Of a DNA stretch of 64,000 nucleotides, positions 45,951 through 57,437 are shown one piece after another (position 1 is the stretch's first letter; the number at the start of each line of letters is the position of its first letter). The translations under genes and the position numbers were made by a program. The notes beneath the pieces were generated by a model. That model was not told the origin of the DNA. It saw only the letters and a program-made list of their open reading frames with translations, and did not search any database. The stretch is from Myrica gale (Eukaryota; Streptophyta; Magnoliopsida; Fagales; Myricaceae): contig OZ005610.1 in NCBI GenBank assembly GCA_963930655.1, positions 12,219,001 to 12,283,000 on the forward strand. Reading direction: 5' to 3'.

Positions 45951-46830
45951 TCTCAATTCTCTAACAGGTTCTGACCAGTTAGTAGTGCAATCTATTAAAG
46001 CGACTCAAGCGTGCCGAATCTCAATTTGTCTTCTAGTGTAGCAACAGGCAAAGACGCTTTCAGAGTCAGAGAAGACGGTTTATAGAATAATATGGGTACC
46101 GCAATTTTCTTTGAATGAAATCAACAACTCTGACGACAGGAGAGGCCAATGCTCGACTCTCTTCCTCCCCATCTTCTTCTTCTTTCTATCTTTCTTTTTC
46201 GCCCCAAACCAGGTACATGAAAGCTTACCAAGTCGCAGAAGGTCATCGCCTTTGGTCCGAGGAGGTCAGTACAGCATCCAGTTCAAGAACAGGAAATTAC
46301 AAAATCCGAGATCCCAGCCTAAAAGCAGCCCTTTGGAACAGCATCTGATCATGTTCATTCTTGGTTGGTGTGGAAAAGAAAAGATATCATTATGTCTAGC
46401 AAACGTAGGAATTAAATCTATGTGATCAATGTGAACCCCTTTCTCTCTTCCTCGTGAAAAGATCATATAACAATGTGAACCCTTTGCAAACTAAAATTTG
46501 AGAATGAAGAGAAATTTGGGCAAAATATTAGTTTGCAAACATGCCAATGTATCTGCTTAAATTGGATATAATATTCTCCTTCTTGTTAAGTAATTACTTA
46601 ATAGATGTATTATCTCCTTAAATTAGAGTTTGTGTGTGGAATTTTTGGTCTAATAAAATAATTTTAAACCAATATCTATCTTTATCAAATCATTATTTTT
46701 TATTATATTAAATATAAAAATTTCATTTAAATCATCTATCTCTTTATTTTTTTATTAATTTTAATATCCAAAATTTTAACGCATAAATATAAATAATCAA
46801 TTATTCTAAATTTTCAGGAGTATTAAATTT

Positions 46831-47066
46831 TAGGGATAAATGTAAAATTGGTCCTTGTGCTATACGCAAAAATCAATTTAGTCCCTGTGATATGAAAAAC
46901 ATCAATTTAGTCCCTGTGATTTCAGAAAGTGATAAAATCAGTCCCTGATGGAGAACCAATAACAAACGAAAATAGAATCACAGTGACTAAATCGATGATT
47001 TTCATATCACAAGGACTAAAACGATTTTTACGTATAACACAGAGACTGATTTTATATTTATCCCTA
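46831..47066. mobile_element. Palindromic fold-back element
   Basis: TAGGGATAAATGTAAAATTG at the left is inverted at the right (ATTTTATATTTATCCCTA). Interior phrases also pair: AATTTAGTCCCTGTGAT with ATCACAGTGACTAAAT, and AGTCCTTGTG-like with CACAAGGACT. The 236-bp unit could form a nearly continuous hairpin. Flanking AAATTTTA sequence extends the palindrome, so the exact target duplication cannot be read. Confidence 0.7.
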
Positions 47067-47695
47067 AATTTTAAAGTTTAGCGTTAAGGCTATAACATTC
47101 CCTGTTCATGTTCATTCATTTGACGACATTTTCTTTCGCGTTAAAAAAGTACCTTTTCTTTTGTTTGTCTTTTTGTACTTTTTTGAGTGGCTACGAATTA
47201 TGATTCTCATGCCCACCCAGAGGCCAGGGCCCGATCACAGTACTGACCAATTTCAGCAAACGACTGAACGAGCTTATTTATTTCAGTCCTTTCTTTATAT
47301 CCCTTTTTCTTTTCTTCGTCCGAGGCAGAAATTTAGACCGGAGATTGGCTAATTTTGCAAGTAGGAAGTTTCATTTGGAGAAGAAAAAATTTAAAATAAA
47401 AAATAAATATACTTTTCATCCATCAAATTATATAAAATTTAACACATTACATTAAAAATTACGATTTTTGACAAATTTTATCTTTCAACTATTACGATCA
47501 GATATTTTGTACCCTTCAACTATTATTATTAAACAATTTACATCTTTTGTCTGACAATAATATTTTCAATGACTTAATGAATTCACGATAATATTCTCGA
47601 CATAAAATAAATAAATAATATTTATAAAAAAACAACCTCTAACACATGGCAAGATTTTGAGATATTTTTTTGGGCACTATGGTCCCTTAATGTGA

Positions 47696-47864
47696 TGTTC
47701 GTTTTCAGAATATTTATAGGATGTTGAGTGTTTTGAAAATTTTTAGGTGATTATTGTTTATAAAAAAAATAATAAAGTGTTGTATCAGAATGCGTGTATT
47801 TTGCGATGTTTGGATTGTAAAAAAAAGTAGAATATGAATCCTATAAAAATGTTGGGCTCGAACA
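47696..47864. mobile_element. MITE family A, diverged copy 3
   Basis: Starts TGTTCGTTTTCAGAATATTT and ends GCTCGAACA, with interior GTGTTTTGAAAATTTTTAGG and ATGCGTGTATTTTG resembling the copies at 8773 and 61554. Strongly diverged. Confidence 0.5.
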
Positions 47865-48189
47865 CGCCGCGTCTTTTTCACATACAAATAATAACTGCTT
47901 AAGCATGTAATTAATGGTTTCCAAATCATTAGATTTTTTTTTTACAAATATGGTGAATATGTGTTGTATCCGATGAGGTCTTGAGTTTACTCTCTAATGG
48001 TCACTGCTTTCAATCTCTTTAGGGTCAATGTAGGCTTACCTAATTGTTAATTTCAGAACTTTCAGAATTAGTCCAAATGCACTCAAGTTTTACTAACCAT
48101 TAGGTGATGTTTGGTGGAATTACAAATAGTCTTCACTTTTTAAAGAAAATTTTCAAAAGTGAAAATCTCCACTGAGTTAGGTGATGTTT

Positions 48190-48365
48190 AGGCTGCGTTT
48201 GCACCAAATATTTCACAAAATATTTCACAAATTCTCAATAAAATACTACAATATAATCTCTCTCCCATAAAAAATATAAAAAAATTACAAAAAAATATAA
48301 AAAATTATATCTCTCTTCACTTTTTCACTAAATTCAATACCAAAAATTTTACAACACAAACATAA
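48190..48365. mobile_element. AT-rich MITE-like repeat, family B, inverted copy
   Basis: CTCTCTTCACTTTTTCAC is the inverse of the family core, with ends GCGTTTGCACCAAATATTT and AAAAATTTTACAACACAAAC. Confidence 0.6.
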
Positions 48366-48649
48366 CTTTAGTATGATATCTTTGTATCGAATCACATAGG
48401 TAAACCCCTGCTTGTTTGGGGTTTTTTTTTTTCCCGAGCACCTAACCTCCAACCACTTACTAGAGACATTTATTTACCGTTAACTTGTAGGTAAAAGTCT
48501 TTGCTTAAGATTATCCTCTAGATTTTATAGCACATTCTAGTTGTGTATGGGATAAATATAAAGATAATCTTTATAATTTTTTGTCAAAATTAAATAAGTT
48601 CATAAAATCTAAAACCTATCAAATTAATGTATGAGATTTAAAACTTTAA

Positions 48650-48857
48650 GGTTATATTTGATTTAGATCTCAAAATAATTTTTGCTATTATATTTTTTTG
48701 AAAATAGTGTAGATTCTTTTGGGATTGGGGAAAAATATATTAAAAATTGTTGAAATTGATGAAAAAATTATTGAAATCGGTGAAAAGATATTGGAATTGA
48801 TGAAAAAGTGAGTAAAAAATTTTTGAAAACGTTTTGAGATCTAAAACAAATATAGCC
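48650..48857. mobile_element. Tourist-like MITE with TAA target duplication
   Basis: Terminal inverted repeats of about 26 bp: GGTTATATTTGATTTAGATC at left and, inverted from the right, GGCTATATTTGTTTTAGATC, both running into TCAAAA. Flanks read TAA before 48650 and TAA after 48857, the trinucleotide duplicated by PIF/Harbinger elements. About 208 bp, no ORF. Confidence 0.7.
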
Positions 48858-49149
48858 TAAGTTTCTCCATTACACAGTCACAACCTTTTAAATATAAATA
48901 TTGTTAAGTAAACTGATTGAAGAGTAACTGAAGAGCCATATTTTGAAAGCCATTAAATTGAGAGACTAGAATTTTTAATGTTAAAACTCCATTGTTAAAA
49001 GATAAGGTGAAAAATTTAGTAACTAAAAATTTAAATTCTCTAATTTTAAATCCTAAGAATTAATTTAATAAATTTATTTAGATTTTTACACGGAACACGT
49101 GAAAATTCTGTATTTATCCCTAACGTTCAATTCCTACGATCTGCGACCC

Positions 49150-49381
49150 TCTCTACCGACCCACTCGAGCACAAAAATGCCCACATTGCCAAGTGTCATT
49201 TGTATACGTACTTGACAAGACCAAAAATTTAGGTAAAATTGCAACTTCTGCAGAGGCCAAGTTACGTGATAAATTGATCAAAAAAGCTAAAAAAGAATAC
49301 ACGTTTACAATGATGGCAATTAGAGGACCAAAAAACGCAGTCGACCAGTATTTGGATAAAGCAGTGGGAGTCAGCGAATGA
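49150..49381 (+). pseudogene. Unidentified coding-like fragment with CPHC
   Basis: A plus-strand frame reads RAQKCPHCQVSFVYVL (from about 49164) and runs open to a stop at 49379-49381, ending DQYLDKAVGVSE. The Lys-rich middle (KLRDKLIKKAKKEY) and CxxC look coding, but there is no start, I recognise no family, and the frame upstream is only weakly open. It may be a terminal exon fragment carried by a repeat. Confidence 0.3.
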
Positions 49382-50020
49382 GGAATGGACACGCAAGTAC
49401 GACACAGGGAAAGAAAAAGGGCAATGGAGAGGTTTCTGTCGGAGATCATCATATCAGGGCTAATACTTTTGTAAAGCTTACTTTTTTTTTTTATCAAAAC
49501 CATATCGTATAAAGATATAAGCTACTAGCTTAGAAAAAAAGATATAAGCTACTACACACTAGGCAAGAGAGAGATGGACGGATGGAGAGAGATATAAAGA
49601 AAGCTGAAAGGTCAGTGTCAACTCCACTTTGGTTGGACTGGACAGCGTAGGCCGGCACTAGGGCAGGCAGACTTTGGCCACCCTCTACTCCCCCATTCGG
49701 GGCGGGGGTGGTAAACACCCGGTTATTGCTTTACTTGTTGCTATGAATGAAGATGCTAGGAATGGATGGATTGGTCCTACAATGACCGGAAGAGATTAGT
49801 GGTTTTATAAGTGTGATTAAAATACTTACTTTTTGAGGTAGTTTTTAGGTTAAGAAGGTCTATAAGACTATCTCATACTGGTATTAGAGTTCATATTTAC
49901 TAACAAGTCCCGGATCCAACAGTCTATGAAAGAAACGAGTTGTCTCCTTTCAAGCCAGAACCCGATGTGTGAAGGGAAGATTGTTGGGGTTAGTCCAACA
50001 TGCTTTTGTGGAAGGGGTTT

Positions 50021-50902
50021 CACCTAGAGGGGCGTGAATAGGTGTTGAGACTTTTTTTTTTGTATAAATAGACAAATTTAGAACAAGTCCTAAAAGAGTC
50101 TCATTTAGATATGAAAAATATTTAACAATAAATAAATATGTAGCGGAATATTAAAACAAATATCAAAGTAAAATATTAATCAGAAATAATAAATCAATCC
50201 ACGCTAAGACAAGAGATTTGATGACAAAGTGGAAACCTTATCAAAGAAAAAAATCACTCCGGGCTAACAGCCACCAAAAATTCACTAGAAGATAAACCTT
50301 ACACCGGTGACTCAGACACGGACAACATCCAGTTGCTTGACTCTGACAACCCCGAAATAATAATATAGGTAATCCAACCTAGACCAGCTCCTTTGCGGTT
50401 AACCATCAGCATTCTAAGGTTCTTCTTGTAAATCTCTTCAATACCGGTAATTTCGGTTGCCAATCTCCTTAAGATCTCTGAATGCTTCTCACATGAGGTT
50501 GGTTTTAATGGCGATTGAGGTGATTGATGTAGGAGAGAGAAAATATAAACACTTTAGGTGCAAAGGTTTCAAAGAATTTTTCTCTCAAGCATAAGATGCC
50601 AAGGAAGGATGAAAATAACTTGGGTAAAGAATTTGAACTTTTTTCTCACGGTTTAAATAGAAAAGGATAAGGAAATTTGAAATCTGGAATTTTAGCTCTA
50701 GCGAAGCTATGGCGAAATACGCTGTATGAAAAAGTGGCAATTGTGCTCCAGCCAAGATAGGGCAAAATACATTATATGAAAAAGTGGTCGTAATTCAAAT
50801 GCTTTTCAATCCAAATCTTCTTAGGAAACATCTTGATCACTTAAACAAACTTTTATTTAAATAATTCAAATTTTGAAATGAAATCTGTCAATAACATTAA
50901 CA
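50021..50902 (-). repeat. 3' LTR of the gag-only Copia element
   Basis: About 880 bp; relative to the other LTR it lacks about 20 terminal bases at its outer end but retains about 340 bp (roughly 50245-50610) deleted from the other. Confidence 0.75.
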
Positions 50903-52215
50903 AACTCCCCATTTGACAATTCCGTGACAACACCTATACATCAAGTTAGGAAAAGAAAAAAAATTGATAAAGACCCTTGCCAATCACCAAGACAAGAACC
51001 TATTTACAATTTTTTACTCAACCTTAAAAAAACTAGACTCAAGTGTTCAAGAGTTTATGAAAGTAAACTTGTTTCCCGAAATAACAATTCTTAAACAACC
51101 AAGTAAAAAGAATGAGAAATAGACAAGGAAATCATTGAAATAGTGAAATAGAATAGAATTAGAGAGTATGTACTCCCCTTTAATCAATTCTCTCCCTTTT
51201 TGTCATGAATGGTCAAAGATAATAGTCAAATGAAGAACTATAACAATATTAAAAAAAACCGATCACAGTGAAAGACAGTCAAAATCAAAGGACCTAGAGA
51301 CATATAGGTGAACTCTCAATAGCATGTATGACAATATAAAAACACCTTATATACACGGATATCCATAATCATCGATTTCATGCCACACATCTCTATTTAG
51401 TTTTAGAGCTTTGATCAAAAAATTATCAAAAAACAAATGTGTGTGATTAACCAAACATAATTCAGGAGACTTAAAGCCTTAAATTTATGAGCAGGATTAA
51501 GGCTAACAAATGAAACCAGTTGTGAGAGGGAACAAAAGTTAAAGAGTGAAAGTCAAACCCAATTCTACTTGGACCTGAAAAATTATAGTGTTGCTTCCCC
51601 TAAACTTGTAAGCTCTTTTGCTTCTTCTTCTCTTTTCTATTGTTTTTGTTTTTTTTAATTGAGAAGGATTTACTCTTTTGAGTACTATTTTTCTTTTGAT
51701 AATTTCTTTTCTTAAGGGACTAAAAATAAGGTAATCTAGTTAGGGGTCAATTCGAACTAAGGTAAATGAACCCAAACACTTGTGATTGCCCCCCACATCT
51801 CACATATTCGGCCAAGTCTCATTCAATTATAAATGATGTGCACTGTGATTAATTGTATTAAAAGACAATTAAAGATCATTTTAGCTAACACCCGAGGAGA
51901 GATATGAGGCATTACTATCAAATCCTATATCAATCTAGACACAAGTTGATCAAATATTAAGAAATACAAGCATGAAAATCAAAACAATATCAATTAATCC
52001 AATGTGCTAACAAAACATACAGAAAAGCACAATTATTTTTTATTTTTTAAAATAATAATAGATCAACTTTTTAAAATAATAACAGATCAAACAAAATTCC
52101 ATAAATCATGACAAATCAAACAAATAAAAATAGGGAAAAAATGCAACCTACTCTAATGCATGCAAGAACAAAAATACTCAGTGAGTAGAACGCATACCAA
52201 TAGCCTTCCTGTCGG

Positions 52216-53760
52216 CTAATGAATTTTCAATTTTTTCACCCAAATCTTCTTGGTGAAAGTACGGTTAGTTAGATACTCCAATTTTCCATTAATAAGCTTT
52301 GTATGCTTAGTAAGAGTTCTGACTTGATTCACAAGATCCAAATGTTCAGTGCTGCATAAAGGGTTAACATGTGTGTGCTCTTGTTTTCTCAATTTAAAAC
52401 ATTTAGGTCTAATATGCCATAACTTACCACAAAAATGACAAAAAGGAATAAACATACGCAAAGAGTGTGCTCTTGGTGGAATAACATGAGAATTAATATT
52501 TATAGACTGAGAAATCATGCGTTATCTTTACTTACCTGTTTCTGAGATGGAATAACCTTTGCTTGCATAATTGACACAGATTCAGAAACGAATATTGTTT
52601 TTGAGGATGAAGCGATATTTGACTCGTCAAAGCCCAATCCTCTTATATTTATAGCAGGAACTCCAATATTCAGTATGTGGTCAAATTTCTTTGTTCCACT
52701 GGAGAATTGTTGTAATTGTGTATTGGATTTCTCCAGTTCACTTCTCGCATTCTTAACCTCATCCTCAAGTGTTGCATTATTCTTTTTGACTTTTTCAAGT
52801 TCGACAATGAGATTGTCTTTCTCAAGCTAAACCTTGTGAAAATTCAAAATAGTTGCTTTGTTTACATTGTGCAGTTTTAGGCTTTCCGTAAATAGCTGAT
52901 TATAAGCCTCTTGTTAGCTTTCTTCAGCCTTAGACTCATCCTCTGATGTTTCTTGTAAATCAAAACTGTCAATAGAAAATATAAAAGACACAAATTTTAC
53001 CCTTTCGTTAGATGAGAAATATTTTCTATCACTGTTTGAACTTGATTCATCATCACTCAAAGTTGCACTCATGGCTTTTCCCTTAGACTTAAGATAATTT
53101 GGACATTCTGGCTAAACATGTCCAAATCATTGACATTCAAAACACTGAGTTTTCGATTCATGCTTGTCTCGTATCTCTTTTCTATAATCGCTGGAGCTTC
53201 CCTGAGTCTTTCAATACCCTTGTTGAATTTTCCTTGAATACCTCTGGATTTGAACAATTTTTTGAAATGTTTAAAAAAAAGATCAAACTTCTCATCATCC
53301 AATGTTTCATCATCATCCTCAGAATCTGATTCTACCTCACTTTTTGTTGATTTGAGAGCAATGTATTTTTTTTTGTTGAGGTAGAGTCAACTCATAAGTT
53401 TATAAAGAACCGACAAGTTCTTCAATCTTCACTATGGAAAGATTTTTGCTTTCCTCTATGGCTGTAACTTTAGCTTTGAATCTTTCAGGAAGAGATCTCA
53501 TGACTTTTCTCACGACTATATTATGGAATTCTTTCACCTAACATAAATGATGAATTTACAATATTATTCATTTTTGCGTAAAATTCATCAAACGTCTCAT
53601 CATCCTTTATGCGAATTTCTTCGAATCTTGTTGTCAACATTTGAAGTTTTGAACTCTTCACTGTATCTGTACCTTCATGTGTTGTCTCCAAAATATTCCA
53701 AGCATCATGATCTATTTCACACATAGAAATACATTTAAATTCTTCAGGAGAAATAACCAT
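52216..53760 (-). pseudogene. Copia gag pseudogene (SIRE-like)
   Basis: Minus-strand blocks in order: UBN2-type capsid segment with MCEIDHDAWNILETTHEGT, KLQMLTTRFEEIR and FDEFYAKMNNIV (53730-53530); a basic region at 53302-53069; a Lys/Glu-rich coiled region at about 53000-52600; and a zinc knuckle CHFCGKLWHIRPKC (about 52430-52390). Stops and frameshifts separate the blocks. Confidence 0.8.
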
Positions 53761-54045
53761 AAATATAACATGTAGTCATTTACTATTAAAATTACTTTTA
53801 CTTTCCTCTTCTTGGACCAAGTGCTAGTGTCTTTGGGAACATCATCAGTTGATGGAATTTTCCATCATTTACTACCAGAAATTCAAACATGTTCATCCAT
53901 TGATTTTAGAAAAGCTCTCATACCAACTTACCAATAGGCATAATTGCTTTCATCGATATATGGAGGCACGAACAAAGATTGGTTGTGATACATCTAGACG
54001 TAGGGTCAAGGAACGAGATCAGGTTCTGATACCAATTGAAAAATC

Positions 54046-54777
54046 TGTTTAGACCCCAAAAGAACACCTAGAGGGGGGGTGAATAGGTGTTGGTACTTTT
54101 TTTTTTTTGAATAGACAAATTGAGAACAAGTCCTAAAAGAGTCTCATCTAGATCTGAAAAGTATTTAACAATCAACAAATATGCAGCAAAATATTAAAAC
54201 AAATATCAAAGTAAAATATCAATTAGAAATAATAAATCAATAACACGCCAAGACAATATATTTGATGACAAAGTGAAAAACCTTATGAAAATAACTTGGG
54301 TAAAGAGTTTGGACATTTTTTCTCACGGTTTAAATAGAAAAGGATAAAGAAATTTTAAATATGGAATTTTAGCTTGAGCCAAGCTAGGGAGAAGCTAGGG
54401 CGAAATATGCTGTATGAAAAAATGACAATTTCGCTCGAGCCAAGATAGGGCGAAATACGCTGTATGAAAAAAGTGACAATTTCGCTCGAGCCAAGATAGG
54501 GCGAAATAGAGTGTATGAAAAAGTGGTCGCTCAAGCGAAGCTCAGACGAAGATCCTATTCCGAAGATACACTTGAAAAATTTTAGAAATGGATCACACTT
54601 CGCGAATTTCAACTCATCTTTCAAAATTCGAACGCCCTTCATCTTTATTTTCGTGATTCAAATGCTTTCCAATTCTAATCTTCGTAGGAGACATCTTGAA
54701 CACTTAAACAAACTCTTATCTAAATAATTCAAATTACAATTCAAATTTTGAAACGGAATCTGTCAATAACATTAACA
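54046..54777 (-). repeat. 5' LTR of the gag-only Copia element, with internal repeat
   Basis: 732 bp, starting on the plus strand as TGTTTAGACCCC and ending CATTAACA. It carries a three-copy repeat of about 58 bp (54363-54535) containing GAGCCAAGATAGGGCGAAAT. Confidence 0.8.
54363..54535. repeat. Three-copy repeat of about 58 bp in an LTR
   Basis: Units share GAGCCAAG-TAGGGCGAAATA, TGTATGAAAAA and GTGACAATTTCGCTC. The sister LTR (50695-50790) has about two diverged units. Confidence 0.8.
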
Positions 54778-55140
54778 GGGTTGATGGTCATTTTATAAGT
54801 GTGAGTGAAAGCCTTACCTCTTGTGCAAGATTTTGGGTTTGAGAAGCCTAAAACCGCCCAACCGGAATTAGTCCACTAGTTATCTCTGCTCTTGTAAGAA
54901 ATATCATCACTCGGGTCTCCCTCAGGTATGGGAAAAGATATCTCTACCGTGTACTGATAAGAGGACTCATCCTCTAGTTTTTGGATGAGCCTAGTAGTAT
55001 TTTCAATCCTTGCACGGAGGATTTTGGATGGAAGAGACAACAAAAGGACGAAAAATTCGAACAACTGGAAAAAGATAAAAGAGAGATGAAGAGAAAAAGA
55101 TACAGAGGACTCATCTTCTTTGATTTCGATCTAATATTAC

Positions 55141-56054
55141 ACTTTTTTTTTCCTGAATAATGCCGTTAAGCTTGCATTTCAATAGTTAAACTATATATAG
55201 AAAATTCTAAAGAAGGCATAACAAACACCAGACTGTAAAAGAAAACTAGTAGGATCCTAAAAGAGATCAGGAAAATCACTATATGCGTCGTGCTAGGTAG
55301 AGGATGCGGGTGACCAATAACAGTAGTAAAAGCACAGACAACTTGGACACCGCAAAGCCCCAACGGAGGGCCGAAAAAGATCCCAAGGGACCGGAAAAGA
55401 CCACCGAGGAGCCGGGAACAACCAAACAAGAAACAAAAACAAAACAACCAAGCTGGAATCAAAGGACCATTAAGAAGGCCCTGAAGAGCGAAAAACTCCG
55501 GCAGAGTGTGGGGAAAATGCGCGGTGGCGGAAAGCGGCGCGTGGGGCCAACTGGCTGCTGGAAAAGTAGCAACTTGGGGGCGTTGGGTTCGCTAGAGGCA
55601 GGGGAAGCTACGCAGGTGGAGCGTGGTCTACAGAGACGAACAAAAGCAGCCAAAAAATTAAGAACAAAGGCTGGGCGCGTGAGATCCACGCATGGCGTGT
55701 GGGGCGCGTGGACCATCACGCCCTGGCCAAAAGGAGCGGGGGCCGGATGGACAAAGCACGCCTGGAGGTGGGGATGGCGACTAGCTGGGCGGTGTCCACC
55801 AAAGGCGAACAGAAACACCAAGATCTAACCGCCAAGATTCTGAACAAAAACCGCAAGAAAAAAAACAAGGAGAGGATGGGAGAGAATGATGAGAACCGGC
55901 CAGAGAAAGAGATCTGGAGAGGAGAGGGGTGGGAGGCTGGAGGAGTTGAGGTGCTCCTCCCACCGCCGAAAAGAATGAGAAAAGGGGGAGACTAGGTTAG
56001 GATTTGAAGAGAGAAGGGAAAGCCCCTCTCTCTCTAAAACCGCTTATTGGTTCT
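55141..56054 (-). mobile_element. Internally deleted LINE-like retroposon with 13-bp target duplication
   Basis: A 914-bp insert is flanked by the identical 13-mer GATCTAATATTAC at 55128-55140 and 56055-56067. The plus-strand left end is poly(T), so on the minus strand it ends with a poly(A) tail preceded by TTAACGGCATTATTCAGG, LINE-like in appearance. The minus-strand 5' part is GC-rich with AGAGAGAGGGGCTTTC. No RT or endonuclease is visible, so it is either a LINE with its middle removed or a retroposed transcript. Long ORFs on both strands reflect GC-richness and show no known domain. Confidence 0.7.
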
Positions 56055-56067
56055 GATCTAATATTAC

Positions 56068-57437
56068 TCATTTTAAGAAAGAAAGGATCCAAGTTTCAAC
56101 ATTAAAGGGTGATTGTACATGTTTAGTTTGTTGTTTTAGATCAGAAAATAAAGTAACATTAAAGTGAACAAGAAAAAAAATCAAGATGAATTTTTAATTT
56201 TGTCTATCTTATAGACTGCGCTAGATTAGATGGACGAGAGGCTATTGGACAAGTTTGTGCTTAATTTGGTTGTCATTGTCTACGTAGGTATTGGATAATT
56301 CGTACATAGCCAGAAGTGAAGAAGGATATCGAGGATATCTAGGATGATTGTCGGATTTCTGGTTCCACTATATGAGACTGATTCTCGAGGGCCTGTCACC
56401 TGAGCATTTGGAGTTGCTTTTGAGGATAATGCATGCTGTGCTAGACTTATTGGCTACGAACGAGTAAGCGATAACTACTAGTGTTGCCTTTGCTTCAGCA
56501 ACAATGGAGTCTACTGTAGGGCTTTTTATAGACCACGCCGAAGAAGAAAGCTTTCCTGGGTGCTGGTCCCAACATATATACTCTTATCTGTTATCAGTGT
56601 ATTCATATATCTCATAGTTCACCTTGTAGAAGTAGGCTCTTGGAGGGACCATGTTACTAGAGATGGACAGTCTCCTGATTTACTTCATGGGAATAGTCTC
56701 TCTCAATAAAATGAGGAGCTTGACCTTACCATTTTCCTTTTGAGCTGATCATTTAAACACAGAAAGAAAACCAGATTCATTAAAGACAGTACTGAACCCA
56801 TCTTTCAAAACACTATACAAATTTCTAGCAGATTGAAATTGGTCAATGCGATTGTAAAGTGGAATAAAGAAAAAAGTGGCTACTGGTTAATGATTCGTTG
56901 CTATTCATCGCCAAATGTTCCTTCGTTGATGATTATAATCTGAGAATAAAGTGATTAACTAGGACTTGAAGTTATGCTTCTGTAGTCCCCCCCACGGGGC
57001 GTCCTTTTTCTGAAGTTATGGTCAACAAAGTTTTGCGCCAGGGCCCTGCTCCTTAGTCTCCAGCCTTTTTTTGTTTTCTCTAAGCAGAGCAGCCCTCCAG
57101 CAGAAAGCTCGAAATATGGTGTCTTTAATTAATTAGTTTATCTGATAGTTGTACTGTGGCTCACTTTGGATGTATTTGCGCATAGGCACATGAGAGGGAG
57201 AGGGAGAGGGAGAGGGAGAGGGGGGTTTAAATTTTTCTAACCTCACGGGGGCAACACTCACACACAGCAGAGAAATCCTTATCCTCTTCACTTATATAAC
57301 GTCATTGCGCTCTCTCAGATCTAAAAGACTTTCTCTCTCCCTCTCTCTGTTTCTGGTCTCGGAGTAAAGAGTATTATTATTGGCTCTGCTTCTCTTGCTC
57401 CCGCTCTCTCTCTGGCCCGCGCCTCTCGTATTAGGTG
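56068..57437 (+). promoter_or_regulatory. TIR1 upstream region with GA and CT tracts and TATA box
   Basis: A TATATAA box lies at 57293-57299, about 140 bp before the ATG. A purine tract of GAGAGG hexamers is at 57191-57224 and CT-rich leader sequence at 57330-57420. No ORF in 56068-57290 is supported. Confidence 0.55.

Larger units (their letters stand above)
50021..54777 (-). mobile_element. Copia (SIRE-like) derivative: two LTRs, gag only, pol deleted
   Basis: Both LTRs share CACCTAGAGG-GTGAATAGGTGTT, GAACAAGTCCTAAAAGAGTC and the end TCTGTCAATAACATTAACA. On the minus strand the 5' LTR is 54777-54046; the primer site follows at about 54034-54023 (TGGTATCAGAAC); gag remnants lie at 53760-52216; a purine-rich tract (ATGGGGAGTT) sits just before the 3' LTR (50902-50021). 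Only about 3.1 kb separates the LTRs and no protease, integrase or RT is visible, so pol is lost. Sequence from 50903 to about 52200 is AT-rich and uninformative. Confidence 0.8.
49986..54880. mobile_element. Second LTR repeat interrupted by the gag-only Copia element
   Basis: Left flank sequence from 49986 (TTGTTGGGGTTAGTCCAACA) and right flank sequence from 54778 (TTTATAAGTGTGAGTGAAAG, CCTTACCTCTTGTGCAAG) look like pieces of one LTR-type repeat. A related TTTATAAGTGTGATTAAAAT lies at 49804, with a GGTAGTTTTTAGGTTAAGAA continuation. GGGTT adjoins both junctions, compatible with a 5-bp duplication. Boundaries of this host repeat are approximate. Confidence 0.4.

Noticed and set aside
55304..55828. 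174-residue plus-strand ORF and 120-residue minus-strand ORF
   Set aside because: Both lie in the GC-rich retroposon; long frames occur on both strands and neither shows a domain.
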